A stretch of DNA of 63,219 bases from Pyrinomonadaceae bacterium MAG19_C2-C3 (GCA_024330265.1 JANDLT010000026.1:1-63219), one strand, 5' to 3'; numbered from the stretch's first letter, positions 23,696 through 33,198 are shown. The notes: generated by a model from the sequence alone, not told the origin. Numbers and translations are program-made.

Positions 23696-25281
23696 CTTTC
23701 CGTTGCTGTTTCGCCGCTTCGTATGCAGTCGGGGATGCCCGCGCCGTTGAAGGCGTTTCCGGCGAGGGCGAGATTGGGGAGGCGCGCGGTGTGTTCGTGT
23801 ATGCGGCAAACGCGGGCGAGATGTCCGATGTGATATTGCGCCATAGAATCTTGCCAGCGTGTGAGCAAGGTAAAGAGCGGCGGGCGTGTGATGCCGAGCA
23901 AATCGCGGAAGTCGTTTCGGATGCGGGCGATGAGTTCGTCATCGTCGAGGGCGAAGATTTCAGGTTGGAGCGCGCCGCCCGCGAACGCGCGAAGCAGTAC
24001 GTGACCAAAGGGGGCGCGGTTCGGAAACTTGACGTTGGAGAACGTGCAGGCGAGGGTGGTGCGACGCTCAATAAACGGGACGACGAAGCCGAAGCCGTCG
24101 AGCGGATGCGGCACGTCTTCGCGGCGATATGCGAAGTTGATGGTCGCGGTCGAAGCATAAGGAATCGCGGCGAGTTCGGCGGCGAGCATCGCATCGGTCG
24201 GTTCGAGCAGTCGCCCCGCCGCGTGCGCGGGCAAGGCGAGACACACCGCGTCCGCCGTGAACGGTTCATCGCCATTGTTGGAAAGCTTCATGCGCCACTG
24301 TCGGCTTGCGCGGTCAAAATCTAAATGTTGAACTTGTGTGTTCTGCCGTAATGATACGCGCGGGCGGTTCGCGTCATGGCGTGCGTCGCCGTGTTCGCCT
24401 TCGGTTTCAAATTCTTTCAAGCGCGCGACGAGTGTATCGGGCAGCACGCCGACGCCTTCATCGAATGAGAGAAACAAATTATAGCGTGCGCCGCTTGTGC
24501 CATTCGCGTCGTTCGGATTGGTGATGCTTGCGCCGTTCTTATCATGCGCGCCGTTCACATTGTTTGAAGTTTGGCGGCGGGCGGCGCGACGCAAAGCTAA
24601 AATCAAACTGCGGTCTGTGCGCTCCATATCGAGAAAGCGCGGCATCGTCGCGCGCAAGGAAAGCAGTTCGGGGTCAGCCGTGTAAATCCCGCCGACCATC
24701 GGTTGCGCCATGCGCTCCAAAGCTTCGCGCCCGAAACGACGACGCACGAAATCAGCGAGACTCTCATCATCATCTTCAGGTTGATGACGGCGACGCGGCA
24801 ACAACATCTCAAAAGCGATGCGGGCGCGGGCGCGAAGCGAAAACGCATCGGAGCGAAGGAACGTGCGAAGGCGCGACGGGGCGAGAAGTCGAAAGCCTTC
24901 CGGCACAACGCGCAAACGTCCCTCGCGCACAATGAACGAGCGACGATGTTGGGTGTTTGTGCCGATGAGACGATGCGCGATGCCGAGACGTTCGGCTAAA
25001 CGCGCAGCTTCCGGTTTCTCCGCGATGAACGAATCCGCTCCGGTTTCAAGCAAGAAGCCGTCGCGCTCTTTCGTGTTCACCGCACCGCCCCAAGTCGCTC
25101 CGGCTTCGATAATCATGACCTCAATCGCGCGTTTTTGTTCAAGCGCGAGTTCGGTTAAACGATGCGCCGCCGCCAGACCCGTGATGCCGCCGCCGATGAC
25201 GGCGATGCGCGGCAAAGTCGAAAGTCGAAAGTCGAAGGTCGAAGGTGAAGGCAAAGCGAATTGATTGTTATCACTCATCAT
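23683..25281 (-). CDS. hemY: protoporphyrinogen oxidase HemY-type
   Basis: FAD enzyme oxidising protoporphyrinogen IX or coproporphyrinogen III in heme synthesis. The 532 residues have a Rossmann motif RIAVIGGGITGLAAAHRL (26-43), GATWGGAVNTKERDGFLLETGADSF, and a C-terminal FAD block NLALAGNAFNGAGIPDCI. The mid-protein variable region has an Asn/Gly-rich stretch (about 250-275). The first 22 or so residues, including the ATG-ATG start and the STFDFRLST segment, are encoded by a repeat array, and the stop lies in another repeat. It follows hemE by 14 bp, forming a hemE-hemY operon. The coproporphyrin versus protoporphyrin route cannot be decided from this gene alone. Confidence 0.94.
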   Translation of the reverse strand: MMSDNNQFALPSPSTFDFRLSTLPRIAVIGGGITGLAAAHRLTELALEQKRAIEVMIIEAGATWGGAVNTKERDGFLLETGADSFIAEKPEAARLAERLGIAHRLIGTNTQHRRSFIVREGRLRVVPEGFRLLAPSRLRTFLRSDAFSLRARARIAFEMLLPRRRHQPEDDDESLADFVRRRFGREALERMAQPMVGGIYTADPELLSLRATMPRFLDMERTDRSLILALRRAARRQTSNNVNGAHDKNGASITNPNDANGTSGARYNLFLSFDEGVGVLPDTLVARLKEFETEGEHGDARHDANRPRVSLRQNTQVQHLDFDRASRQWRMKLSNNGDEPFTADAVCLALPAHAAGRLLEPTDAMLAAELAAIPYASTATINFAYRREDVPHPLDGFGFVVPFIERRTTLACTFSNVKFPNRAPFGHVLLRAFAGGALQPEIFALDDDELIARIRNDFRDLLGITRPPLFTLLTRWQDSMAQYHIGHLARVCRIHEHTARLPNLALAGNAFNGAGIPDCIRSGETATERLIH

Positions 25282-25286
25282 TCATC
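25217..25286. repeat. chimeric heptamer array covering the hemY start
   Basis: Left: GTCGAAA, GTCGAAA, GTCGAAG, GTCGAAG, GTGAAGG (25217-25251). Right: ATCACTCATCATTCATC (25270-25286), which belongs to the GAGTGAT unit. The two arms are not complementary. On the minus strand the right arm supplies the ATGATGAGTGAT start of hemY and the left arm encodes residues of its N-terminus. Confidence 0.8.
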
Positions 25287-25295
25287 GTTGCGTCT

Positions 25296-26363
25296 TTATC
25301 TCGCGCTTATTTCGTGAACCGTTTCGATGAGGCGAAGGACGTTATCAACCGGAGTTTCGGGTAAAATCCCGTGTCCGAGATTGAAGATGTGACCGGGACG
25401 ATTCGCGGCGGCAATTAAAATCTTACGCGCTTGATTGATGATGAAATCGGGTTCGGCGAATAACGCCACAGGGTCGAGGTTGCCCTGCACGGCGCGGTCG
25501 AAGCCAATGCGACGCCAGCCGTCGGCAAAATCTATGCGCCAATCCAAGCCGATAACGTCGCCGCCCGCGTCGCGCATGTCTTCCAAAATCGTTGCCGTTC
25601 CCGTGCCGAAGTGAAGCACCGGAACGCCCTTTGTGACGTGCTTGATGATGTATGCGGAATGCGGTTGAACGTAAGTGCGATAATCTTCCGCGCTCAAGCA
25701 TCCGACCCATGAATCGAATAGTTGAACGGCGTTCGCTCCGGCTTCGATTTGACGATTGAGGTATAAAACGCTCGCGTGCGCGACGCGCTCCATCAAAGCG
25801 TGCCACGCTCCGGCGTCGGTGTACATCAATCGTTTGGTGTGTATGAAGTTGCGCGAACTGCCGCCCTCGATGATGTATGACGCGACGGTGAACGGTGCGC
25901 CGCAAAAGCCTATGAGCGGCAAATCTTTTCGCAAGGCGGCGCGCGTGCGGCGTATCGCTTCATAGACGTAATCGAGACTCGAAACGTCTTCGAGGTGGCG
26001 CACGCGGTTCACGTCGGCGGGTGTGCGGACAGGGTTATGGATTTTAGGTCCGTCGCCTTTCGCAAATTCTAGTTCGAGTCCGAGCGGTTCGGTGATAAGC
26101 AGAATATCGGCAAAGATAATCGCGGCATCTACGTTCAAACGATGCGCGGCATAGACCGTGACTTCGGCGGCTAAGTCAGGGTTTTTGCAGAGTTCCAGAA
26201 ACGAAACACGCTCGCGCACCGCGCGGTATTCGCTCATGTAACGTCCGGCTTGACGCATCAACCAGACGGGCGTGTAGGGCGTCGGTTCACGACGGCACGC
26301 GCGCATGAACGGTGAATCGTCAATCGGATTCGTTATAGTATCGGTAGAATTGTCGTTAATCAT
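25296..26363 (-). CDS. hemE: uroporphyrinogen decarboxylase
   Basis: Cytosolic enzyme converting uroporphyrinogen III to coproporphyrinogen III. The 355 residues fit the family. The substrate-binding signature TPVWLMRQAGRYMSEYR is near the N-terminus, LITEPLGLELEFAKGDGP and GFCGAPFTVASYIIEGG lie in the middle, and FNLGHGILPETPVDNV is at the C-terminus. It starts the leftward hemE-hemY unit (14 bp gap). Confidence 0.97.
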   Translation of the reverse strand: MINDNSTDTITNPIDDSPFMRACRREPTPYTPVWLMRQAGRYMSEYRAVRERVSFLELCKNPDLAAEVTVYAAHRLNVDAAIIFADILLITEPLGLELEFAKGDGPKIHNPVRTPADVNRVRHLEDVSSLDYVYEAIRRTRAALRKDLPLIGFCGAPFTVASYIIEGGSSRNFIHTKRLMYTDAGAWHALMERVAHASVLYLNRQIEAGANAVQLFDSWVGCLSAEDYRTYVQPHSAYIIKHVTKGVPVLHFGTGTATILEDMRDAGGDVIGLDWRIDFADGWRRIGFDRAVQGNLDPVALFAEPDFIINQARKILIAAANRPGHIFNLGHGILPETPVDNVLRLIETVHEISAR

Positions 26364-26669
26364 AGAAGGCTAAACTTACCATGTAATCAGCCTGTATTTC
26401 ATCGTGCGACGTGGCGCGCGATGCGACGGGCGTTGTGAGTTCGATTAAAATGTCGCCACAAAAAACTTGTCCGCAGTGTTTCAATTTTGAATCTTTATGC
26501 CCGCCTGCGACGTTAAAAGTTTATCGGGCTAAGTTGTCAATCATCATCAATCGTTCGATATATTCATCAAGAATGTTTTCTCCGTGTTCTCTGCGTCTTC
26601 GGCGGTAAAAATAACATCGAACATTTAACCGCAGAGAACGCGGAGGTAATTTTTACTTCGTTATCATCC
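26364..26669. other. intergenic region between divergent hemE and the DUF5916 gene
   Basis: About 306 bases containing one repeat (26579-26646) and presumably two divergent promoters. No gene is supported. Short open frames here lack any family resemblance. Confidence 0.4.
26579..26646. repeat. imperfect inverted repeat, CTCTGCG family
   Basis: CTCCGTGTTCTCTGCG... (from 26579) is answered by ACCGCAGAGAACGCGGAGG (to 26646), with an extra TCTTCGGCG segment in the left arm. It resembles the CTTTGCG/CGCAAAG repeat at 34391-34498 in style. It lies directly upstream of the DUF5916 gene. Confidence 0.7.
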
Positions 26670-29444
26670 ATGAAGAACTCAGTTTATAAATTCGTGTGCC
26701 TCGTCCTTCTGTGCATCGTCGTGATGTGCGTTTCCGTATCGGCGCAAACCGTGCCGGAAACCGTCGTCCCCGCGCGCAACGATACGCCGACCATCGCGCC
26801 CTCACCGGAAATCTCGAACCCTTCGACCGCGAACGATTCGCCTTCACCGACCGTCAATCAAACCAACGCCGCCGAAGTTTCGACCGTGCCAAACACCGAA
26901 AGCATAAACACAATCGCAGCATTCGGTGCGCCGCTCGTAGATAGAACCGTGCGCGCGAAAACCGTCGTCAACATGGTGCGCTTTGAGAGTGTGCCGGTGA
27001 TTGATGGGCGGCTTGACGATGCGGTGTGGCGCGGGGCGGCACGGCTCGATAATTTCTATCAAACCCAACCGGGCGACAACGTGCGTCCGTCGAAGGCGAC
27101 CGAAGCCTATTTCGGTTACGACGCGAAACATTTTTACATTGCGATTCATGCCTTCGATGAACCGTCGCAGATTCGCGCCAGCATCGCCAAGCGCGATGAG
27201 ATTTTCGGTGAAGACAACATACGCATTTATCTCGACACGTTTAACGACCGACGCCGCGCCTACCTCATCGGTTTCAACCCGCTTGGCATTCAAGCCGACG
27301 GGATTTACACCGAAGGCGGCAGAATTGATTTCAGCTTCGATGTCGTGATGGAATCAAAAGGCATTATCACCGAAGACGGCTACACGATTGAAGTCGCAAT
27401 TCCGTTCAAATCTTTGCGTTATGAAGCGGGCAAAGGGAAGCAATGGGGCTTCCACGTTTGGCGCAACATCGCCCGCTTGAACGACGAGATAGATTCGTTT
27501 ATGCCGATTTCGCGCGACATCGCCGGAGTCTTAAATCAAGCCGGAAAACTGACCGGGCTTGAAGGCATTGATACCGAGCGCACGATTGAAATTATTCCGA
27601 GCCTCACGCTTTCGGAGACGGGCAGGCGCGTCGGCGTTTTTGCTTTAGTGGGCGAACCGCCGCAACCGGCGCGTGTCGGAAGTCGTTTCACCAACGGCTC
27701 GCTCGAATTTGAACCGGGCTTGACCGCGAAGTTCGGTTTGACGCCGACCGTCACGCTCGACTTCGCCCTCAATCCAGACTTCGCACAGGTCGAAGCCGAT
27801 GCCACCGTCGTCACCGCCAATCAACGCTTCCCGATTTTCTTTCCTGAAAAACGCCTGTTCTTTCTCGAAGGGATAGACATTTTTCAAACGCGCATGAACA
27901 TCCTCAACACGCGCGCCATCGTTGACCCCGACTATGCCGCGAAGCTCACGGGCAAGCGCGGGCGCAACTCGTTCGGCTTCATCTTGGCTTCGGACAACGC
28001 GCCCGGCAACTTCTCCGACGAAGACCGCATAGACCCCGACCGCCGCAGTTCGTACACGCGCTTTCTCGACCCGACCGCGACGATTCTCGACCGCAACGCT
28101 CTTATCGGCGTCCTGCGCGTCAAGCGCGACATCGGCGCGAAAGATAGTAGTCTCGGCTTCTTCGCCACGACGTATAATTTTATCGAACGCCATAATCACC
28201 TTGCCGGATTCGACGGACGCTTTCGTCTCACGCCGCAAACCTTCGCCGAATTTCAAATCACGGGAACAACTTCGCGCCGCGTGTTCTTCGACCCCGATAA
28301 CCTGTTTCCCGACCCGCGTTTTCCTGCGGGAAGCAATCGCACGACGCAAAACATTTATCGCACCGGAAACGGCTTAGGTTATTCCTACGCCCTCGATAAA
28401 ACCGGACGCAACTTCGGCTATACATTGAACGGCGTCGGGCGCACGCGCGACTATCGCGCCGATGTCGGATTCACGCCGCGCACGAACACCAATCAACATC
28501 GCCTCGCCGTTCGTTTCTCCGACGACCCGGACGCGAAACGTCGCATCATCGGCAAACGCCTGACATCCTCTTTCATCACCAGCCACGACTTTCAGGGACA
28601 CTCACAAAATCATCAAAACGTCACCGAACTAACTCTAACTTTACAACGCAATACCTATATCGGCGGCGGAACTGAAGCGGGCTTCGAGCGTTTGTTTGAG
28701 TTTGAGTTCGGGCGCGCACGCAATCCTTCACGCACGCGCGAACTTACCGGAAGCCCGAACGCGAATCCAAACGGCGCGTTCTTCGGCGCGCCCGAACGCT
28801 CGGCTTACTACTTCAGCCCGTTCGTATTTATCGAATCCGCGCCAATTCAAAAACTTCGCGGCAGCCTCGTCGTCGCCCCGACATGGGGAGCTTTCGATTT
28901 CGATTTCGGTGGCGGCGACCGCTTCCCGCGCGTCTCGCCTCCAGCCCTTGTTTATCAAGCGGAACTTGCCGCCTACGAAATTCTGATTGCCAACCTCAAG
29001 CCGGATGAGAGACCGCCACCGCCCGTCTCGCCGCCGCTTGACCCCGGCACGGGACGCGCGCTCTTTGTCGAAGCCGGAATCCGATACCTGCCCGTCAGTG
29101 CATTTAACGTCTCGCTCAATTACACGAAAAGCCGTCTCACGCGCGACGACACGAACCGCGTCGCGTTTGACGACAACATCTTTGTGCTTCGCAGTGCTTA
29201 TCAATTCACGCGCTTCATCGTGGCACGCGGGCGCGTTGATTATTCGACGCTGACCGCAAATGTGCGCGCTCAATTTCTGTTAGGCTACACGCCGAGTCCC
29301 GGCACGGCGTTCTTCGCCGGATACAATGATGACGTGAATCGCAACGGCTTCTCACGCTTTAGCGGGCAACTAGAACCCGGATTCCGCCGCAACGGACGCA
29401 CGTTCTTCATCAAAGCTTCGTACCTGTTTCGCAAAAGCATTTAA
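26670..29444 (+). CDS. CBM9-like/DUF5916 outer-membrane barrel protein
   Basis: 924 residues. A signal peptide (to about 27, ending VSVSAQ) is followed by a Thr/Pro/Asn-rich linker and a carbohydrate-binding family 9-like domain (about 105-290: VPVIDGRLDDAVW, AYFGYDAKHFYIAIHAFD, YTIEVAIPFKSLRY). The rest is a DUF5916 region (FPIFFPEKRLFFLEGIDIF) with repeated aromatic beta strands and a C-terminal FIKASYLFRKSI typical of an outer-membrane barrel. Such proteins are frequent in Bacteroidota and Acidobacteriota, but their role is unknown; the CBM9 domain hints at sugar-polymer contact. Its last four bases overlap the end of the convergent dtxR-family gene. Confidence 0.85.
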   Translation: MKNSVYKFVCLVLLCIVVMCVSVSAQTVPETVVPARNDTPTIAPSPEISNPSTANDSPSPTVNQTNAAEVSTVPNTESINTIAAFGAPLVDRTVRAKTVVNMVRFESVPVIDGRLDDAVWRGAARLDNFYQTQPGDNVRPSKATEAYFGYDAKHFYIAIHAFDEPSQIRASIAKRDEIFGEDNIRIYLDTFNDRRRAYLIGFNPLGIQADGIYTEGGRIDFSFDVVMESKGIITEDGYTIEVAIPFKSLRYEAGKGKQWGFHVWRNIARLNDEIDSFMPISRDIAGVLNQAGKLTGLEGIDTERTIEIIPSLTLSETGRRVGVFALVGEPPQPARVGSRFTNGSLEFEPGLTAKFGLTPTVTLDFALNPDFAQVEADATVVTANQRFPIFFPEKRLFFLEGIDIFQTRMNILNTRAIVDPDYAAKLTGKRGRNSFGFILASDNAPGNFSDEDRIDPDRRSSYTRFLDPTATILDRNALIGVLRVKRDIGAKDSSLGFFATTYNFIERHNHLAGFDGRFRLTPQTFAEFQITGTTSRRVFFDPDNLFPDPRFPAGSNRTTQNIYRTGNGLGYSYALDKTGRNFGYTLNGVGRTRDYRADVGFTPRTNTNQHRLAVRFSDDPDAKRRIIGKRLTSSFITSHDFQGHSQNHQNVTELTLTLQRNTYIGGGTEAGFERLFEFEFGRARNPSRTRELTGSPNANPNGAFFGAPERSAYYFSPFVFIESAPIQKLRGSLVVAPTWGAFDFDFGGGDRFPRVSPPALVYQAELAAYEILIANLKPDERPPPPVSPPLDPGTGRALFVEAGIRYLPVSAFNVSLNYTKSRLTRDDTNRVAFDDNIFVLRSAYQFTRFIVARGRVDYSTLTANVRAQFLLGYTPSPGTAFFAGYNDDVNRNGFSRFSGQLEPGFRRNGRTFFIKASYLFRKSI

Positions 29445-30118
29445 TCTTCGACGAGTATCGTTTGCGCGAGTCGCCGGTCAAGCGCGTGAATCTTTTTGCC
29501 GACTCGCACGCTGACCGGTCCCTCGAACGGCGCGATTGCCGTCACCATCACTTCCGCTCCCGGAACTACGCCCAACCCGGCGAGGTAGCGCAATCTTTCC
29601 GCATTCTGGTCACACACGCGAACGAGGCGCGCGCTCGTGCGCTCCGGCACATCGGCGAGTGAGCGTGTCGCCGTGTCGGGCAGCGTTCCATCTAGTTTCG
29701 GAATCGGGTCGCCGTGCGGGTCAACCGCCGGATGTCCCAGGTGGGCGGCGATGCGTGCTTCGAGTTTCTCCGAGATGACGTGTTCCAACACTTCGGCTTC
29801 CTCATGCACTTCGTCCCAAGTAAAACCTAGAACTTCGACGAGATAAAGCTCGATGAGACGGTGATGGCGTATGACTTCGAGCGCGATGCGTTCACCGTTC
29901 GCGGTTAAATGCACCCCGTAATACGGCTCATGCTCCACCAAGCCCATCTCCGCCAACGCCTTGACCATCGCCGTCACCGACGACGGCTTGACCTTCATGC
30001 GCGCGGCGAGCGATACGGTCTTTACTTGCTCGTGCGCCCGCCGCATCAAGTAAATGGTCTTTAGATAATCTTCCACCACCGGCGTCACGGCTTGCGCCAA
30101 ATTCTCTGCGGTCGTCAT
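29441..30118 (-). CDS. DtxR/MntR-family metal-dependent repressor
   Basis: 225-residue regulator: a winged helix (about 10-75, with VSLAARMKVKPSSVTAMVKAL as recognition region), an iron-dependent repressor dimerisation domain with His/Glu metal ligands (RHHRLIELYLVEVLG, EAEVLEHVISEKLEARI, HPAVDPHGDPIP), and a C-terminal FeoA/SH3-like domain (about 150-225). The three-domain length favours the DtxR/IdeR/MntR class. It senses Fe(II) or Mn(II) and represses uptake genes. It diverges from a TonB-dependent receptor, and a palindrome lies between them (30220-30235), so it probably controls that receptor. Confidence 0.92.
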   Translation of the reverse strand: MTTAENLAQAVTPVVEDYLKTIYLMRRAHEQVKTVSLAARMKVKPSSVTAMVKALAEMGLVEHEPYYGVHLTANGERIALEVIRHHRLIELYLVEVLGFTWDEVHEEAEVLEHVISEKLEARIAAHLGHPAVDPHGDPIPKLDGTLPDTATRSLADVPERTSARLVRVCDQNAERLRYLAGLGVVPGAEVMVTAIAPFEGPVSVRVGKKIHALDRRLAQTILVED

Positions 30119-30162
30119 CTCGGTTATTATTTCACCAGTCTCTTTCCGTCATCTTTCGCCGT

Positions 30163-30191
30163 AGTATAACCGACGCTTGACTTGCTCACAA
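30163..30191 (-). promoter_or_regulatory. candidate sigma70 promoter for the DtxR-family gene
   Basis: On the minus strand TTGTGA (30191-30186) and TATACT (30168-30163) are 17 bases apart, upstream of the regulator start at 30118. It overlaps the divergent promoter of the receptor. Confidence 0.5.
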
Positions 30192-30205
30192 ACGCGGTGT
30201 ATAAC
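30177..30205 (+). promoter_or_regulatory. candidate sigma70 promoter for the TonB-dependent receptor
   Basis: TTGACT (30177-30182) and TATAAC (30200-30205) with the ideal 17-base spacing. Transcription would start near 30212, leaving a leader of about 67 bases before the receptor ATG. Confidence 0.65.
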
Positions 30206-30219
30206 GGGCGAAAGCAAAG

Positions 30220-30235
30220 TTTAGACCAGACTAAA
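30220..30235. promoter_or_regulatory. candidate DtxR-family operator
   Basis: TTTAGACCAGACTAAA is an interrupted palindrome (TTTAG-N6-CTAAA), reminiscent of DtxR/IdeR boxes built on TTAGG...CCTAA arms. It lies just downstream of the predicted receptor start site, where a bound repressor would block the polymerase. The match to any published consensus is partial, so this is an inference from position and symmetry. Confidence 0.45.
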
Positions 30236-30278
30236 TTTTAATTCCGCTCTACAAAATTATCTACAAAGAGGGTTTGTC

Positions 30279-32876
30279 ATGTTCATCGCCCGGCGTTTCA
30301 TCGGATGCGTTTTCCTTTTCCTGCTCATCATCGGATGCGCTTCGTCCGCTTTCGCCCAATCTTCCGGCATCGTTCGCGGGAGCGTCGCGGACGAGAGCGG
30401 CGCAAGCATAGTCGGCGCGAGCGTCAGGCTGGTGAATGCGACAAACGGTTACGCCCAAGAGACGAGAACGGGCGACGACGGGCGATACACGTTTTTCAAC
30501 GTGCCGTTCAATACCTATACGCTTGTTGTGTCGCAAGCGGGCTTTACTGCGGCGACGCAAGATGTCGCGTTGCGCTCGAACGTGCCGCTCGAAACGAATG
30601 TGCGGCTCACAGTTGCCACCGTCGGCGAGCAAGTCGAGGTCAGTGCTAACACGGAGTCGAGCATCGAACCGACGCGCAGCGAGATCGCGGTTGATTCGGT
30701 GAGCATCGAGAATCTCACGAGTGCCTTGCCCAGTCGCCAGATTGAAAGCCTTGTGCTGTCCGTTCCCGGCATCGTCCGCGACGGGAAAGGAGTTTTCCAT
30801 GCGCGGGGAGCGCACAATCAATCGTCATTCGTGATTGACGGCATTCCTGTCAGCGACCAACTCTCGGCGATTTACGCGAACAACTTCGACGCGCGCAACA
30901 TCGAAGCGATGAGCGTGCAACTCGGCAACATCGCGCCGGAGTTCGGCAACAAGGCGTCAGCCGTGATTCAAGTCACGACGCAATCGGGTCTGGGTCGTGG
31001 GCGTTCCGTTTTTGGCAATATCAACATCGGCGGCGGTTCGTTCGGTTCAGGCGAAACGTCTTTCAAACTCGGCGGTGAAAACTCCGCGCGTTCGTTCGGT
31101 TACTTCATCTCGGCAGCGAACAGTTTCACATCGCGCTACCTCGACCCGCCGTTTCAGAACGCGACCGCCGACTTCGGCAACGGGCGCGCGGTCACGGCAG
31201 ACGGCGCGGGACTCAACAACTACGGCAACGGGCAAAGCCTCTTTACGCGCCTCGACTACGTGCCGAACGAGCGCGACTTTTTCAAACTCAATATCGTCGT
31301 CGCGCGTTCACGCTTCAATATCGCCAACACGCCGTCACAGGAGTTGAGCGGGCAACGCCAAGTTCAGCAGAACCGCAACCTCGCCGTCTATCCGTCGTGG
31401 CAGCACGTTTTCAATGAACGATGGGTGATGACGATTGCGCCTTACCTGCGTTTTTCAACCGCCATTTCGCTTCCGAGCGCGGGCGACACGCCCGTCACCT
31501 TCGGCGTCTCGCGCCACCTGCTGACCTTCGGCGCGGTGGCAAACGCCGCTTACGCCGGTAATGGTCACACACTCAAATTCGGCATTGACGCCTTCACGTT
31601 CCCGTCAAGCGAAGCCTTCGACTTTCAATTCACAGATTCGACCTTTAACCCGCTTCCGGCAAATTCGGTTGCGACCATCAACCCGGACGGAATTGTCAAT
31701 TTCGCTTTCGATTCGTCGCTCACGCAAAGCGAAATTAACCGTTTGCTCGTCAATTTCAACCCGAATCTCATCGCTTACGACCGCACCATCCTCGCCCAAG
31801 CTGCCGCGAACAATTCGATTATCACCGGCACACCGCGCCCCTTTAGTACCGCGCAGAAGCGAACGGGCAGACAGTTTTCGGCTTACATACAGGACACTTA
31901 CACCTTCCGCAACTTGACCATCGGCGGCGGTGTGCGCTTCGACCGTTACAAATTCCTGCGAACGGAAACGGCACTCAGTCCGCGCTTCGGTCTGGCGTAT
32001 CGCATTCCGCAAACGAACACGGTCTTGCGCGCTTCATACAATCGCATCGTGCAGACGCCTTCGACCGAGAACCTGCTTATCTCCGGCAGCGAATCGGCTG
32101 CCGCGCTCGTCAACCCGCTCACGATTCGCCTTTTCGGTTCGCGCACGCGGCAGATTCCGGCGGAACGTTCGCACTGGTTCGAGGTCGGCGCACGACAACA
32201 AACCGGAAAACTCGGTCGGCTCGATGTCGCGTACTATCGCAAGGGCATACGCGACCTTCACGACAACGATCAATTCCTCAACACGACGATCATCTTTCCG
32301 ATTTCGATTTCGCGCGGGCGCGTGCAAGGACTGGATTTACGTTTCGACACGGCGCGCCGGAAAGGGTTCGGCGGCTACTTCAGTTTAGGTTTCGTGCAGG
32401 CTTTGGTCACGCCGCCCTTCTCCGGCGGACTTTTCTTGAGCGGCGCAAGTGTGGACACCTTCGGCGGCGAGGAGTTCGTGATAGACCACGACCAGCGGCA
32501 GACGATGCAAGGCGCGATGCAGTACAGCAACCGGCGGCGCGGAGTGTTCGCGCAATTCTTAGTGCGACATGACGGCGGATTGGTCACGGGAGTTTCGGCG
32601 GCAGATGCGCCCGCGCTCGCCGCCAACCCTGACACCGCCGCCGGACTCGCGCTGTTGGAGTTGACCTCACAAGTAGTGCGTGTCAGACCGCGCACCATCT
32701 ACGACGCTTCTTTCGCTTACGACTTCATTCGCCGTGAACCGTTGAGAGTCAGCGTGCAGTTCGACGCCTTGAACCTGACGAACAAACCGGGACTCTACAA
32801 CTATCTCTCCGTCTTCGGCGGCACGAACTATATCCCGCCGCGCTCGTTCAATGCGCGGCTTAAATTCGATTTTTAA
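30279..32876 (+). CDS. TonB-dependent outer-membrane receptor
   Basis: 865 residues. A signal peptide (about 1-27, ending SSAFAQ) is followed by a carboxypeptidase-regulatory-like Ig domain (about 30-110: GIVRGSVADESGASIVGASV, YTFFNVPFNTYTLVVS), a plug (about 125-235: LVLSVPGIVRDG, FVIDGIPVSDQL, VIQVTTQSG) and a beta barrel ending NARLKFDF. The terminal Phe is usual for BAM recognition. Cargo is unknown. Position opposite a DtxR-family repressor suggests a metal chelate such as a siderophore. Energy would come from a TonB system like that at 50-53 kb. Confidence 0.93.
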   Translation: MFIARRFIGCVFLFLLIIGCASSAFAQSSGIVRGSVADESGASIVGASVRLVNATNGYAQETRTGDDGRYTFFNVPFNTYTLVVSQAGFTAATQDVALRSNVPLETNVRLTVATVGEQVEVSANTESSIEPTRSEIAVDSVSIENLTSALPSRQIESLVLSVPGIVRDGKGVFHARGAHNQSSFVIDGIPVSDQLSAIYANNFDARNIEAMSVQLGNIAPEFGNKASAVIQVTTQSGLGRGRSVFGNINIGGGSFGSGETSFKLGGENSARSFGYFISAANSFTSRYLDPPFQNATADFGNGRAVTADGAGLNNYGNGQSLFTRLDYVPNERDFFKLNIVVARSRFNIANTPSQELSGQRQVQQNRNLAVYPSWQHVFNERWVMTIAPYLRFSTAISLPSAGDTPVTFGVSRHLLTFGAVANAAYAGNGHTLKFGIDAFTFPSSEAFDFQFTDSTFNPLPANSVATINPDGIVNFAFDSSLTQSEINRLLVNFNPNLIAYDRTILAQAAANNSIITGTPRPFSTAQKRTGRQFSAYIQDTYTFRNLTIGGGVRFDRYKFLRTETALSPRFGLAYRIPQTNTVLRASYNRIVQTPSTENLLISGSESAAALVNPLTIRLFGSRTRQIPAERSHWFEVGARQQTGKLGRLDVAYYRKGIRDLHDNDQFLNTTIIFPISISRGRVQGLDLRFDTARRKGFGGYFSLGFVQALVTPPFSGGLFLSGASVDTFGGEEFVIDHDQRQTMQGAMQYSNRRRGVFAQFLVRHDGGLVTGVSAADAPALAANPDTAAGLALLELTSQVVRVRPRTIYDASFAYDFIRREPLRVSVQFDALNLTNKPGLYNYLSVFGGTNYIPPRSFNARLKFDF

Positions 32877-32997
32877 GTTTCCGTGAAACAATCAAGCTTA
32901 TGCTTTCGGGCAAAGCCTTATGTGGTTCGTCCGCCCGACCCGGTGGCGCGCTATACTGTCGCGCTCTATCAACATCTCGAAATAACTCGAATAACAA

Positions 32998-33198
32998 ATG
33001 AAAATTCTTCTCGCGTTTCTTCTCGCGTTCGCTGTCGGGGCGGCGTGTCGGTGGTTTGACGTACCCGTTCCCGCACCGCCGAAACTGCTCGGCGCACTGC
33101 TTATTATCACGACGACCATCGGATACATGGCGTCGGATTCGTATCTCACACGCCGCGCAAGGCGGACGGACGCGGTTGCCGAAAGCGTGAAGAAGTAA
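32998..33198 (+). CDS. XapX/DUF1427-like small membrane protein
   Basis: 66 residues with two hydrophobic segments (about 2-16 and 30-46) around the XapX-type centre DVPVPAPPKLLGALLI. XapX/DUF1427 proteins are tiny membrane proteins of unknown function, usually with SPAPP at this place. The C-terminus is basic. No partner genes are obvious. Confidence 0.7.
   Translation: MKILLAFLLAFAVGAACRWFDVPVPAPPKLLGALLIITTTIGYMASDSYLTRRARRTDAVAESVKK

Noticed and set aside
27645..28349. 234-codon minus-strand frame inside the DUF5916 gene
   Set aside because: Antisense shadow of a strongly supported coding sequence; composition is Arg/Glu/Val-rich without motifs.
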